In this document: one piece after another, positions 22,440 to 34,981 of the stretch
How positions within the stretch are numbered: the stretch's first letter is position 1
Layout: every line of letters starts with the position of its first letter
Source of the DNA: Simmondsia chinensis
Lineage: Eukaryota > Streptophyta > Magnoliopsida > Caryophyllales > Simmondsiaceae
Length of the DNA: 64,000 nucleotides
Reading direction: 5' to 3'
NCBI GenBank assembly: GCA_018398585.1
Contig: JAGTTD010000011.1
Coordinates: forward strand, 20,823,346 to 20,887,345
Notes under the pieces: model-generated
The model's database searches: none
The model's input: only the letters and a program-made list of their open reading frames with translations
Told to the model about the DNA's origin: nothing
Position numbers and translations under genes: made by a program

Positions 22440-22950
22440 GAACACTTTTTGGTGGTAGACCTAGTTCTTGGGAAACTATTTTTCGATAGATAAAGGACCA
22501 ATTCTAGTGCTGGAGTGGAAATTGTGATAGAATCCCCTGTGGGAATCATCTCTAAGTTGGCTGTCACCTTGGTGGTTAAAGGTTCTAACAACATGGCTGA
22601 GTATGAGGCTCCAATAATTGGCCTTCAAACTCTTCTAAGAATGCAAGTCCTCAATGTCACTGTCAAGGGGGACCCACAATTAGTAATTTGCCAAGTAAAT
22701 GGGGAGTTTCAGTGTCTCAGTGATACCTCGAATCGATATCTCTCAATTGTATGCAAGCTGTTGAGTAAATTCAATGAGGTACAATTTGAGCACATCCACG
22801 GGGAACAAAATAAGGCAACCAATGACTTGGCTCAATTGGTGTCTGTGTATAAATTATCTAGAACTTGGTGTGAAGAGACTATGATTATTAAAACTAAGGT
22901 TCGGGATCATGAGATCAAGTATATTGAACCCTTTGAAGGTGTGACAAATG
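22440..22950 (+). pseudogene. Second (archaeal-type) RNase H of the Tat element
   Basis: After the first RNase H a separate domain reads LVVDLVLG (first Asp region, followed by a stop), AGVEIVIESPVGIISKLAVT, then GSNNMAEYEAPIIGLQTLL (catalytic Glu), VTVKGDPQLVICQVNGEF (catalytic Asp), and FEHIHGEQNKATNDLAQLVS. This order and these motifs are typical of the additional RNase H acquired by the Tat lineage of plant Ty3 elements, and are the main reason for the lineage call. Confidence 0.87.
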
Positions 22951-24195
22951 AATGTTCGGAGTACTATAAGGCACATCAAACTGTCCTAAGTCAACAAGAG
23001 GACTGGAGGAAGCCTTTGTTGGATTACTTCAAAAACCCTCCGAATTACATTAAGGACAGAAATAAGAAAATGAGTGCTCACTAATTCCACTTAGATGACG
23101 AGTTTCGAGAATTATACAAAAGGGAAACTAGTGGAGTGCTTCTCAAGTGCCTTAACTTGGACGAAGCAATGCTAGTAATGGTAAGAAACCATGAGGGTAT
23201 ATGTGGATCCCATCTACTTTGCAATAAAATGCACTGGCTCATCAGGCATTATGGATACTATTGACCATCCATGATGGAGGATTGCATTAAATATGCCAAA
23301 GGATGCAGTGCATTGCAAAGGCATGGGCATGTACCCAAAGTCCCTGCTCTTGAGATGCATGCCATTGTCAAACCTTGGCCATTTAGAGGCTGGGCAACGG
23401 ATATCATAGAAGAAATTAACCCTTCATCCATCATACAACACTCTTATATACTTCTGGCCACTGATTACTTCACCAAATGGGTGGAGGCTAAACCATATAG
23501 ATCAATCAGCATGATGTGATTGATTTTATTAAGGAATATATCTTGTCTAGGTTTGACATTTCAGAGACTATCACAGTGGACTAAGCTAAAGTCTTTAATG
23601 GAGTAGAGGTAAAGGAGTTTACCAAGAGTTGAACTTAACACCTTATTATGCTTAAGCTAATTGCCAGGCAGAATCAACTAATAGGATTCTGAAAGCCAAC
23701 AATGAGAGGATGATTGAGGACAATCTCAGAAGGTGGCACGAATTATTACTAGATGCCCTATGGCCTTACAAAACCTCTATAAGAGATGTCACTGGGATGA
23801 CTCCTTTTCATTTAACATATTGCCATGATGTAATACTGCCTATGGAGGTAACAGTTTAATCTATTAGATTAGCTCATCGAGGAAAATTCTCTAACCTTGT
23901 ATATAAGCATTCCATGATGGTTGAACTCACCATTCCAGACCAAGTGAGGCTTGATGCTTTGCACAAGTTGGAAACTCAAAAGAAAAGAGTTTCCAAGGCC
24001 TACAATAAAAGGGTCAAACCCAGATCTTTTTACTTGGGGGATTTGGCATGAAAGGTGATCATGCCCAATGGTCAATAAGTAGTCCCCAAATTAGAAAGGC
24101 CCATTTAGAGTCATTGAAGTATTTTAGGGAAATGCTTATTTAGTTCAAGACTTAGATGGTAAAGAAATTTGTGCCATCCATCTGAGATTCTAATA
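22951..24195 (+). pseudogene. Integrase of the Tat element
   Basis: The zinc domain HEGICGSH..KYAKGCSALQRHGH (23190-23325, interrupted by a stop) gives HHCC. The catalytic core has PFRGWATDII (first Asp), LLATDYFTKWVEAKPYR, a broken VD*AKVFNG block (second Asp, stop at ~23582), and a NCQAEST..ILKANNERM block with the Glu. It ends with WHELLLDALWPYKTSIRDVT, TPFHLTYCHDVILPMEV and the RRV..RSFYLGDL-like tail near 24030. No chromodomain is visible, as expected for Tat. Several stops inactivate it. Confidence 0.9.
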
Positions 24196-24419
24196 AGGAA
24201 GTCCTTAAGTGTAGATTTCCAAAGTTATGGGCTCAGTTTCAATATCAATGCCCGAGGGATCAATCTCAAGATTCCTAGGTAAAATAAAATAAAAGACAAA
24301 GGAACCATCAAACTAAGAGATGTGTTGAATGAATGCAATGCACATTTCATTAAGGTTAGGAGATTACATGGCTTACAAATATTAATAGTGAGCAGCTTGT
24401 GAAAGCCAAATCAAAAGAT

Positions 24420-27400
24420 TCTAGTCCTAATCCTCACTAAGAACTCCTCAATTGAGGATAATTGGTTGGTGGGCATCATTTAGCTTGAGATCTATGGAAA
24501 GTGCTACCTCTTGAGTAGCTTGACTCTTCCTCTAAGCTTTTACGAGGGCTTCCTCAAAGCCACGTACCACTAAACCATGACAGGTGCATTGTTCTCTCAA
24601 GGAGAATAACTCCTCTTTAGGGTGCTGTAATCTTTCTTCCAAGCTGTGAATCTTATCTCCGAGCCCTTAATGCCTTAGGCTTGTTTGTCTTGAGTTCTTT
24701 TTGCTGCTTGGAGCTTTTCGTGCAAGGGATGCATACCTCCAAGGCTAGCTAAATGCCCTAAAGTCCTAATGGCATCTTGGCACTGCCATTTTCTCTAAAG
24801 GAGGGCCGGAACTTCTTAATTTTTTAAGAGTACCTCCTCAAGGACTTTGAGCTCCTTAGCAATGGTAGGGGCCACCCTTTGATCTTCCTACAAAGCTCTC
24901 AAGAGGGACATTTCCTCTTCAAAAATAGCTCCCTCCACCAGGGTTAGAAAAGGCAAGTGTATGATCTCCCTTAGCCATTGATGCATGGGGGACTTCTGGT
25001 CCAGTTGTTGGAATGCCAGTCTTTCGCTTGCCCGAATTTCTCCAATGGAGAAGCCACTTCCTTCAGTCTTTACATGGGGGCAGCCCTAGGAGGAGTAATT
25101 TGAGAAAGGATCAGTCAAATTAGTCAAGGATTTGGCCTTAGGAAAATAGCCAAAGTTTAAGAAGAAATTCATTTACCTTTGAGGCCTCACTTTGAGGTAC
25201 GAAAGGTGCGGATGCTGGAAGGGTTTTGGTGGAGTTGCTGGTGAGGTTCCCACCACTAGAATTTCTACAGCCAGTGTAGTTGTTGTTAGCGTTATGCCTT
25301 CTCCAAGGGGAGTTCTTGATATTGACACTTGCATGTTAGGACCTAAATATGGTTCAAGAAATCAAAGATGAAAAGATCTGATAAGTCTATAGCTTCAGGG
25401 GGTTCCTTCATCGAGATTGGTTCTCCTGGAAGAAGGAATGGAGCCCGAACAAGGCCTTGAAGCAAAGTGACAGGAAGAGTCACCTCTTCAAAAGGAAAAC
25501 TAAAGATTGGCTCCATTGTAGAGGTAGCCACATCTCCTATGCCTCCAGCGCTTCAACTTATTGACTCAGTGTCTTGAGGGCGCTCTGAGACAGTCTCTTG
25601 AGATGGAGAATTTGGAATCTCAACGATATAGGGAGTTGGTTCTTCCTGTGGCTGTTAAAGGCCATATCAAAAGACTGCTCTAATAAAGTAAATGAAAATA
25701 CCAATTTAGAAGGACCAATACCTTAGCTGTAGGGAGCCTGGTTCTTCTTTTCCTTCTCACTAATTGTGAGATGGGTGATTCCTTTTCTTCTCCTCCTCCT
25801 ACTGTTACTAAAGGAAGTGCTGGAGGAGCATCATCTTCTTCTTCTTTCTAGAGCTTTCAACTCCCAAGTTTGATGATGAAGCACCTCGGGGAATTCCCCA
25901 TGAAGAATTTGAGTGAAGTTTCTTGTCTTGGCACCTGTGGGAGTCACCTAGACAATTGCTTTGGAATTAAAAATACAAGGGTCACGCCTTATGACAACCA
26001 CTAGCAAATTGAAGCATACTTTAAGAGTGGTGAAGCTACCTGATGCACTTTTTGATGGGTTGGTATGGGAAGAGCTAGCTGGCTTCTCTTTGAAATAGGA
26101 CCTATAATCTCAAGAGAAAGCGTAAAATGTTACCTGGTGCCTCTGGCCTCCAAGAAGGACCAATATGCTTGGAACCAAGTAGAAAAATGTGGCGTGGCAC
26201 ATGGAATACACCTATAACCCACTAGGTACTCATAAAGAGGTTTGATCTCTTGATTCAGGGTACAAAGCTCCGAGAGCTGATCAAGTTCAAGAGAAAACCT
26301 CCTGGCTCACCAAATGTTCTTGGTCCTTAGGTTGGGAAAAGAAACATCCTGGGCCATACCGAATTTCCTAGAAAACAACCCAGGCCCATAGGTCTCCACA
26401 TCAGGATGAGCTTGGTGATAAAACAACAAATCGTTGGGGGCACAAGATTTCTTGCTAGGGTTGGGAGTTTATGTTTACTGAGACATCATTGTGGAGGTCT
26501 AGTTTCCTAAACCATGCTGAACCAAGATTCCCCTCTTGAAAGGAGTCCATTGGGGTCCCTACCTCTCTCGAGGAGACAACAGAGTCTCAAGGCATTGGTC
26601 AAATTACCATCCTAATGGAAGCTGAATTTCACAGCCAGTAAAACGCTCACCAAACCTAGAAACTCCCTCTCCTATGGGAGCGTAGGGGCCTCTGGGCAAG
26701 AAAATGGGCTTGGGCCCATAATTGGACCAGCCATAAAGGACCACCTACATGAGAACCATAGTTTTGGCTATATTGTCTCCGAGATAGCCATATACTTGAG
26801 TCAAAAACAATGGACCCAAGGATAAAGGGCCAATATTGAAACCAAGATTAACGGCCATGGTCTTAACGAACTTGAGAACTGAGTTAGAAGAGTTGGAAAA
26901 GAAAAACGTGTTCAACCAAAATAAGTAAAAGCATACCTCTTCTTCTCTAGAACCTTGTCCAAAGTCATGAGCTTCTGTTACAAACTTTTTGACAAAAGAC
27001 TCATAACTTCTAGGCAAGTCAGTAATGAAGAAGGAGGAAGCAAAAGCTTTAGCCTTTGAAGAAACGAAAGATTCAAGGGGAAACTCTTTTCCCCTTGGTG
27101 AACAACCCGCTAGGGCCACTATGTCCTTTGACGTGATTCTTAGGAACCCCTCAAGTAGGACAAAAGCTTTATAACAGGTATTCCAGCAGTAGGTTAGTGA
27201 TGTTACAGTGCAAAAATCATACTTGAGGGTATGGTTGGGAGCTTGATGGCTTCGTGGATGCGAAGTTGCTTCCATTTTTTGCCATGAGTCTTCATCAACC
27301 CATCTACCTATTCAGGGTATGGTTTGGTCAAAAATTCCCACCCTTTAAAGGGCATGGCTTCCCTGCAGATGTGTTTGCCTCCTTAAGAATGGCTTGGAGA

Positions 27401-27643
27401 TGCTGTACAGAGAAGAGGAGATTAGTTAGTGTCAGGGAATAGCCCATCCAAACTTTGTACATCGTAGGAAGGGGCAAAGATTGGCCCTAGGGAAAGGTCC
27501 TCTGTGATGGTGTTGAGATCAACTAAATTTTGAAGCACATTAGAGATAACTGAGTGATCAGATTTAAGAAACCGAGTCAGTTGTTCAATAGGACTGTCCA
27601 CCAGATGTGGAGGAACAGCCACGACATATGAGAGTTGTGCCAT
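24420..27643 (-). pseudogene. Antisense gene of the Tat element, plant-mobile-domain-like
   Basis: On the opposite strand to pol, a broken coding region can be followed from MAQLSYVVAVPPHLVDSPIE (27643) through a 176-codon open segment at 26745-27275 (FVLLEGFLRITSKDIVALAG, VKTMAVNLGFNIGPLSLGPL). It continues via YAPIGEGVSRFGERFTGCEI to YGPGLFSRKFGMAQDV (about 26349-26393). That last motif resembles the Y-x-P-x-x-x-x-R-x-F-G-x-x-Q signature of plant mobile domain proteins. The downstream part to ~24420 is charged and coiled-coil-like. Antisense extra ORFs near the 3' LTR are known in some Tat elements (for example maize Grande). The domain name is inferred; the antisense coding bias is seen. 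Many stops: a pseudogene here. Confidence 0.6.
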
Positions 27644-27792
27644 TGTCAGATTAAAGGGAAGCAGAAGATTTAAGAGCGGATTGAGTTGTGGAATTTAGCA
27701 ATTCAAGAATGAAAACGAGATATTGCAAGTGTGTCTCATGGCAATGAAGACAGAATAGAGCAGAAAGTGAAGAGTTCAAACCCTAACCGTCA

Positions 27793-27803
27793 TACTTATA
27801 GAG
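27793..27803 (-). promoter_or_regulatory. Candidate TATA box of the antisense gene
   Basis: The minus strand reads ctctataagta about 150 nt upstream of the antisense ATG at 27643. Between them lies a pyrimidine-rich leader (ttcactttctgctctattctgtcttc). The antisense gene may therefore have its own promoter rather than use the LTR. Inferred from spacing and composition only. Confidence 0.4.
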
Positions 27804-27913
27804 ATATGGGATGGAAGGGCAAGCAACGTATGTGTTCTCTCGAGAGGTCCATGTAGCCATTTAAGGGTCACATCGGTCAGATTTAACTTGTAAATTTAAA
27901 TTTACCAACGGCT

Positions 27914-27930
27914 GGGGGGGGGGGGGGGGG
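27914..27930 (+). other. Polypurine tract, 17 consecutive G
   Basis: A run of 17 G lies six bases before the 3' LTR start (tgtttaca at 27937), where the plus-strand primer tract belongs. A pure G run is unusual for a tract that is normally mixed A and G. Confidence 0.6.
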
Positions 27931-27936
27931 TGCATT

Positions 27937-29097
27937 TGTTTACATCCTAATTTTAACAGGGCTAGGACGACACAATTTTTGAGTAAAGTGCCTCATGGTC
28001 ATAACGTGAGGTTCTCCTCCATGAGAGTTACGCCTTTGTGTACTCTAGTAATGGCATGTAGAACCCAGTTCCAGGAAAACATTATAACCCTTGACAAGGG
28101 TATCAACCACCTGAGACTCGAGATGGCTGAAGGGTGAAATGAGCTCGAACTCGAGGGGCTGCTAGGAAAGTTGCAAGAATGGTAGCTTCCAAGCTCGAGG
28201 AAGTTACTTGGAGAGTAAATTCAGCTGGTTGGGCCATAAGCTTAATTCAAGGGAACGTGGAGCTTCTAGAGGGAAATTCTACTAAAAAATTAAAAACGTG
28301 GGCATCAAGGATTTCCCTCCAAAACTCAAGACATGTTGGTGAAGAATAAGAGCACGAAGAAGAAGAGCTTAGTGGCTAGACATGGGTGAAGTTGCTGTGA
28401 AATAGGAGCAGCCGTTATTTTCTTTTCCTATAAATGAAGGACTCTGCTTCAGTTTAAAGTAGTACACATACAATCAAGACAAAACTTCTTCAAGTTTTTT
28501 ACAGCATACTTCTGCATTTTCTCTTAAGAGTAGCTTAGCTTAGCTAGGCATAGCGTAATGTAAATCGTTGGTGTACTTACCTCCATATTAATACAATTCT
28601 CAAGCTTCAGGTATGAGTTTCTAGTTTTATTCTGTTCCTACAAATCAACTAGTTAAGATTTGAGGCTTTAGTTTAAGGCTTCGACGGCCAAGGCTTTATT
28701 CCTTAATTGTGTTGGTCTTAACACTACTGTCACTGCTTCATAAGTCAGGTGAACATAGGTTCGTGCCATTTATTGAGGCTTTGACTGTCATGGCTTGCTT
28801 CTTGATTGCATTAGTCCTAATCTAATTACCTGAAAAGTATTTGCTCCACCTTAGTCTTGTCAAACCTAAACTCATTCGAGTTATTGCAAGTCAAGGGTGC
28901 CTGGCTTGAAAACTTAATTGACTCAGGCTTGCAAGTGGACTAATGAGCTCTTCGATTTGTGTCCACCCTAGTTCCTCAGGTTTAAGTGCACGGAGAAAGG
29001 TGTCTATGGGCCCTGCTTTGTCACTGTAACTGCAACTTGAGTTATGTCCATATACATTAATTTTCTTTCATCAAAATGGGTAAAATCTAAAAAAAAT
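27937..29097 (+). repeat. 3' LTR of the Tat element
   Basis: Partner of 14827-15977, beginning tgtttacatcctaattttaa with an intact TG. Alignable to about gtaaaatctaaaaaaa at 29097. It may be truncated at its 3' end. Confidence 0.8.
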
Positions 29098-29384
29098 GTG
29101 TGTTAGAGTGAACACACGACCATCCAAAATTAAAATGACCAGAACCCAAAAGAACTAGACTCTGACTTAATGCAACCTAACTATAGTAAAGGCGAGAGTG
29201 AACTAGGCCTAAATAGGTTGACTTGAGTTCATTGAAAACCCGAAATGACCCAAATTCGAACAGGTACACCTTCGATGTAGATGATGTAATTGCTAGTTCT
29301 ACCTATTAGTGAATAATTACTATTTGTTAGAGTTAGCTTATTGATCAACTGTTAGCTGTTGGTTGATCTGATTTTGCTAATATC

Positions 29385-30770
29385 TAGGGCAAGTTCACTT
29401 AAGTGAATGCCAAAACATATGTGATGAGATGTGTGGACATAGTAAGGGTACTCATTGACGCATGCTTCCTATCAATTATTCAACAACTGATCCAAGTAAA
29501 TTTCAATGGGGTATCTCGCAAAGTATTTGTGAAAGAAGGTAATTTTGAAATAATCTCGAATAGCCCACTTGAAGTAATTGCTTTCCCTACCCATGCCAAA
29601 TTAAATAGGGAGCAGGCTTCACCTCCTCGGCAAGCTTAAGGTGTTAGAGTTCACTTTGGGATCACTTCCTCTAGTTGTTCGTCCTTTGCGGGAGGGTTTT
29701 CCACTGCCTCGCTTTAGGTTGGGTAATGTTGATGTGCGGATCTATGAATGGAGTGCGGGACATATTACATTACATCTTGATGGTCACTTTATTGGTAGGT
29801 GGCCCTATGGTTTCCAAAACCCACACTAACTCTTATACCTCTTTCTCCCTTGTTAGTTATCCAACTAATAGTAACCTCCATCTAGGCAGCTCTAGTCAAC
29901 AAGAACCCTCCACTTCCCTTGTCATGGGTAGAGGACGACAGGGCCAAATCAGGTGGATCTCAAGAACAACTGTCTCCTGTAGGAAATCAAGCTCCAAACA
30001 CTATAAATGACATTGAGTCTATGTCCTCGAGGCTTGAGTACCCGTTGGGTTTTGAGCCCTACACTTTAGAATGACCCGCTCTCGACCGTAACTGTACCTT
30101 GAGAGTTACTTCAGTACCTTTTATGGAGGAATCTAATAAGGCAGGGGAGAGAAGAAGAAAAGTGTTAATAGGTCATCGAGATCCTAATTTTGTTTCATCT
30201 AAAAAGGGTCGTAGAGCATTGAAGTGTAAGAAAAAAGAGCAAATTAAGCGAGACTTACAAGAATTTTTTAAGCATATTTTCCCTGGAAGTAGTGTGAAGA
30301 GGCTAGGTTAGCCTTCAAGTAATCAAAGAAGAAGGAGGAATGTGGGAAAGAGGGGAAAAAAGGTTATAGGTGCTGATAAACTTATTGCTCCGGAGCATAT
30401 TGGGGGATTGGGAAGAAGCTTGTGTTGAGAATTGATGGTGATGAATCTATTATGATCGAGTAACTTGAAATAATGGACTAGGGCTATGATTGACCTGATT
30501 TCCAACCATCTTCATCCTTAGCTCTGATGCATTAGTCTTAGTTCCCTCTTGGATCACTGCTTTTCTTGTTTTATCTTCTGTGGTGATATAGTCTTCTACC
30601 ACCTATTAGCTTCGTATTTAATCTTTTTGAAATCCTGCTTTCTTGGACTAGGATGTTGTCTTTTTACCTTTTTTTGATCCCCATTTTTATACAGATTGAC
30701 CAAGGCCTCACTTTGTTCAAGTTAGTTGTAATTGTATTGCGACTATGTCACTAATTATAAAAAAAATAAA
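29385..30770 (+). mobile_element. ORF1-only LINE (half-LINE) copy 1, 5' truncated
   Basis: Translations VNAKTYVMRCVDIVRVLIDA, VNFNGVSRKVFVKEGNFEII, the RLEYPLGFEPYTLE block and KKKEQIKRDLQEFFKHIFPG align in order with the minus-strand copy at 34982-37669. The first block is the C-terminal part of the DUF4283-like domain of plant L1 ORF1 proteins. After ORF1 only ~400 bp remain before ctatgtcactaattat and an A-rich tail (30759-30770), matching the end ccttgtcgctaattatctgg of copy 2. No endonuclease or reverse transcriptase is present. The 5' end is truncated, as is usual for LINEs. Stops and frameshifts are present. No target duplication was found. Confidence 0.72.
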
Positions 30771-30904
30771 TTAGTAGACATAAATGCTTGGTAAAATTAG
30801 CTATTGTAAATTTTAATAAAAAAATTATATTTACAAACACTGATAAATAAAATAATGAGCTAATAAAATAGACTGACTTAATTCTTTTTTATCAATAAGT
30901 AACA

Positions 30905-31240
30905 CACAAAAAGTGTTGCCTTAGGTTGTAAAAGTGTTACCTTAGATCATATGTTACACTTTTTTTGCCATTACATTAGGAGTGTGTTACATTAGCCTAA
31001 TGTAACAAATTTTTTAGCCTAATGTAACCGTCTTTGATAATGTTGCCATAGGTACGTATCTAATACAATAGTTTCAAAAGAAACTTTAGGTAGTAGTTGG
31101 ATGAGATCTATTGTAATGGTTTTTAACGTAATCTAACATTTTGATTAAGGATCAAATGCAACTATTTTCCTTCCCATTATAACACTTTTATAAGTCTTAA
31201 GTAACGGTCTAATGAGACTTGATATAACAATTTTTCATTG
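30905..31240. repeat. Cluster of AGTGTTRCCT-type subterminal repeats
   Basis: Repeated short motifs in both orientations: aaaagtgttgccttag, aaaagtgttaccttag, tgttacactttt, gtgttacattag, cctaatgtaaca, cctaatgtaacc. The same motif family occurs at 38795-39000 next to a CACTA-like terminus. Such arrays are typical of the subterminal regions of CACTA (En/Spm) elements. No terminal CACTA sequence was found on this side. Confidence 0.55.
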
Positions 31241-34200
31241 ATGTATAGTCATTTGTATATGAAAGCCATAATAGGTGAAAATTTTGATTAGTGAAACAAT
31301 TATGAGCTCAATACAAGTGTTTTGTTACAGAGCTAATATGTTGTATCCATTTTGATAAAGTATCCAACTTCCAAATGCAAATAGAACATATCTATAAAAT
31401 ACACAATAATAATTTAGATCCATAAATGAAAAGATCCAAAATATGACATATTTCACATTTACAATTAGAATCAATATGCATATAAATTAAGTTTCCACAA
31501 TGTAAATTCTAAAACCAAACTACAAAATCGTATCGAATTCAACCATAAACTTGATAACATTCTCAAACGCCTTCGAACGGAACAAACTTAATGACTCCTT
31601 AAACACCTTACAAATCATCATCCCCCTACAAGAATGCAAAAAACTAATAAGAATCATGCAAAAGTTATATATTAAAAAATAGGACATAAGGCACACTTAA
31701 TACAAATTAATTAGACTACATGTATCGACAATCTACTCATAAACAAACTACTTATATTATATCATATTAAAATAATTATAAAATTAGACACATTCCTATA
31801 ATATATTCAATGGCTACATCAAATAGAGTAAGAGACAACATCATAAATAATCGAAAAGAGTAACTATGCTAGCTCACAAAAAGATACCAAAATATTTTTA
31901 GTACATTAGCATGTTTCCAATATCATTCCAAAAAATTTCTCTAAAAAATAGATTAAAAGAAACAAAAAATTTATACCTATTTAGATGGCAACAATTGATT
32001 TTTGGGATTGGTAGAGGACGCAAGCATTTGATCTACGAAAGATAATTATCAAGGAATCCCAAATATGTGAGATGATACAAAAAAATAGCATTTTCAAAAA
32101 AAGATGCCTAAGGATGGCCAATCCATATAAACCTTTAAAAATTAGACAAGAGGAATACAATTTATAACAAGATATTGCACTACAAACATGGCAGATTCGC
32201 TAATGCTCATAAGAACACATACTTTCCCATAAGGATGGAACTCGATATCAATAGTGCCGTAAGATATCAACACATACTAATAGAATGTTACTAGATACAT
32301 GGATACTAAATTGTCTCCACACCCCCAAGATACCTAATAGATAAGCACAATACACCATTAGCAATTAATAACATTAAAAAGATAGAATCTCTCAACATCA
32401 GAAACTAGATGACCACAACCAAATAATACTCATAAATAAATGAATAAACAAAGCGTACGAGAAGGATGCTAACTACTAGCAATATTCATAAAGCGAGCAA
32501 TGCCACACCTTCTTGTAACTATCATATCATGTGACATCAAATACCAAGAGCAAAAATCACATCTACATTTCATTCATTCAAGGAATTCAACAAGCAACGT
32601 GAACGCGAAACATTTAGCGGAGTATGGTTCACTACAACTTAGGCTACATCATACCCATGGTAAAATAAATTTAGCTCATGACTATCCTATTCACAAGAAA
32701 AACCAAAATCAAAGACATAAATCAAAATGAAAAAGAGTAAAGAAAGCTAAAATATGGAAGACGAAAACTCAAACCGAAGTTCTACTTCACCGCCGAGCTT
32801 TTCTCCTCAATTCTCTAAGCTGCATTTTTATTCCAGTTGCTGAAATTTTGCATAGAACAGCCCCTCTTTCTGCATTTTCAGTTCTTGAACCATAAATTAC
32901 AGCCCAAGAATTTACAGCTTTCAATCCGAAGTTGTTGTTTTGCTGCTATTGCTGCATTTTGGCTTTTATAACAAAAAATTACAGCTAAAAGTGAGCTCCC
33001 CCTGCATATTAGGCAGCCCATACCTTATGCTCATCTTTCCCTTGCTTACTTGCTTGTACTTTTGTAAAGAACAGCCAAAAATTAGCTCTTTAGCAGCTCA
33101 ACCATGCACCCAAAACCACAAAAAAAAAAAAAAAAAAAAAAAAAATTTGTCAAAAGCCCCATGTCCTATTGCATAGCAACTCCCATGTCCCATTGCACTG
33201 CTGCTCCCCAATAAAATTAGACTTATCACCTTTAACCTATTATTTTCTCTGTTTTCTTTGAACGACATTGAATGTGTTTGCTTCAGCTCTCTTATAGTAT
33301 GATAAAAGCCAATTCTAGGATGAATCCATCAATTAAAGAGGGCAGTTTTTTTCCAAACACCTTGTGGGTCATATTTTTCCTTTAGCACCATTTGCCATTT
33401 CCATTTTTCTTGTCTTTCTTTCGGTTACCATTTATGTGTTTAATATGCTACATGTACTTCTTTTGATAAATAAGGAGCAAAAACTCACAAAACGAGGGCA
33501 CACCTGTGAAATGGAGGGCGCAAACAAACAAACAAAAGAACACACACAAAACAAAATATTGCAACAAAAGAGTATCATAGAAATTCATAAGCAATGCCCA
33601 CCCAAAAACTTCCACAAGCATACTGAAGCAAAAGCTAAAGAAACACCACCATCCAGTGCTCGTAAGAGAGCTTCTACATACCCTTTTGCCATTGTGACTT
33701 GATACATGTATGCAAACTCCACACTGACAGATGCACCTTAAGACCAGCAACACCCTACCTTACTGCCTGTAACATCCATTCCTACACTGCTTTACTTCCT
33801 AACCATCCATCCTGTGACAAACACCATTAACCCTGAATCGTATATGTTCCGAAATTCTGCAATAGCAGAATCACAGCTTAGTCCTCAATAGTACTCATGC
33901 TTAGGAAATCCTATATCGGCCAATCCTCGCCCATGATTTCTCTTCATATAGAAGCGAAATGCCAGTCAAAGATCGGCATGCTACCCCTCAAATACACACC
34001 AGCAAACCTCACGGGAATATAGCAGGGCCTCTCCAAGTTTCAACACAATCTATACTTCTAGGCACTTCATCTGGTGAGTAAGGAAATACCTCACACCAAT
34101 CCCTAATCCAAATTATCAATTAATCCCACCAAATTTATTAAGTCCTTGAATTCTGCATACTCAGAACTTTGGTATATTTCTTGATTATTCAATGTTAGGA

Positions 34201-34981
34201 TTCTTCTCTAGATACATAAGCTTTGAGCTTTGATCCTTTTTAGTGTCTTCACACAATCTTTCGCAGTTGCAATCAAAAGATAGTCAATACCAACTAGAAT
34301 TAGATTAATCACCCAACAACCATCCCCCTTTGTCATTTTCATCATATCATTGTCTTTCAATTATTTGTCGTCAAAAGAATATCAACATTCTATTGCATTC
34401 CTTCTTGATTTGACAAGATATGTATGGAATATAACACACCTTCCCACTAAGTGATTCAAAGAATAGCTTGGCATCTACAATTTAGAGATGAGAACTCACT
34501 TTAAAGTATCCCGAAAATCAAAAAACTTATATGGTTCATAACTCTTTTAAAGTTTGTTAAACATGACACTTTTTTCCTCTCTTAACTACTTATAAGGTTC
34601 ATAGCATAGCTTCTAAGGTCTTAAATCTTTCTCAACCCTTTGATAACACCCTTGTTTAGCATTAGAGCATTCAATTTCTCAAAAATGTTGACCTAGTGGT
34701 TAACAATCTAATCTGGAATTGTTTTACATGTAAGCTATTAGAATAGAATTTCATAAAAGTTCGAACATTACTCCAAAAATTATGAAATTTCCAACTAACC
34801 AAGCAAGGTTCTACCTCAACTAACTAGATTGCATAGCAGCATGAACCTAACATACTGCTACCTAGGTCAAGTACATTTAAACAACTGAAATTCATAACTC
34901 AAATGCACAACCAATAGATATAAGCTTACCACAAATGGAGAAAAGAGAAACCTTAAGAGGTCAGCACCAATGTTGGTTCTG
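31241..34981. other. AT-rich region, possibly interior of a CACTA-like element
   Basis: No transposase or other domain was recognised on either strand. An A run lies at 33120-33145, and moderately GC-richer, cDNA-like sequence lies at 32760-33240 and 33650-34080. If the repeat clusters at 30.9 and 38.8 kb belong to one element, this would be its interior, carrying the half-LINE at 34982-37669. Confidence 0.4.

Larger units (their letters stand above)
14827..29097 (+). mobile_element. Ty3 retrotransposon, Tat lineage, with antisense gene
   Basis: A ~14.3-kb element with LTR-like direct repeats 14827-15977 and 27937-29097. The interior holds gag, protease, RT, RNase H, a second (archaeal-type) RNase H and integrase in that order, with RT before integrase as in Ty3/gypsy. 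The second RNase H is the hallmark of the Tat lineage. A ~3.2-kb antisense coding region lies between integrase and the 3' LTR. All genes carry stops. The exact LTR ends, and therefore a target duplication, could not be settled: similarity stops at about 15977 and 29097, while the best primer-binding-like sequence lies further on, at 16212. Confidence 0.9.

Noticed and set aside
26745..27275. A host gene on the minus strand
   Set aside because: It lies inside the Tat element between integrase and 3' LTR, is flanked by further broken segments of the same antisense coding region, and has stops on both sides.
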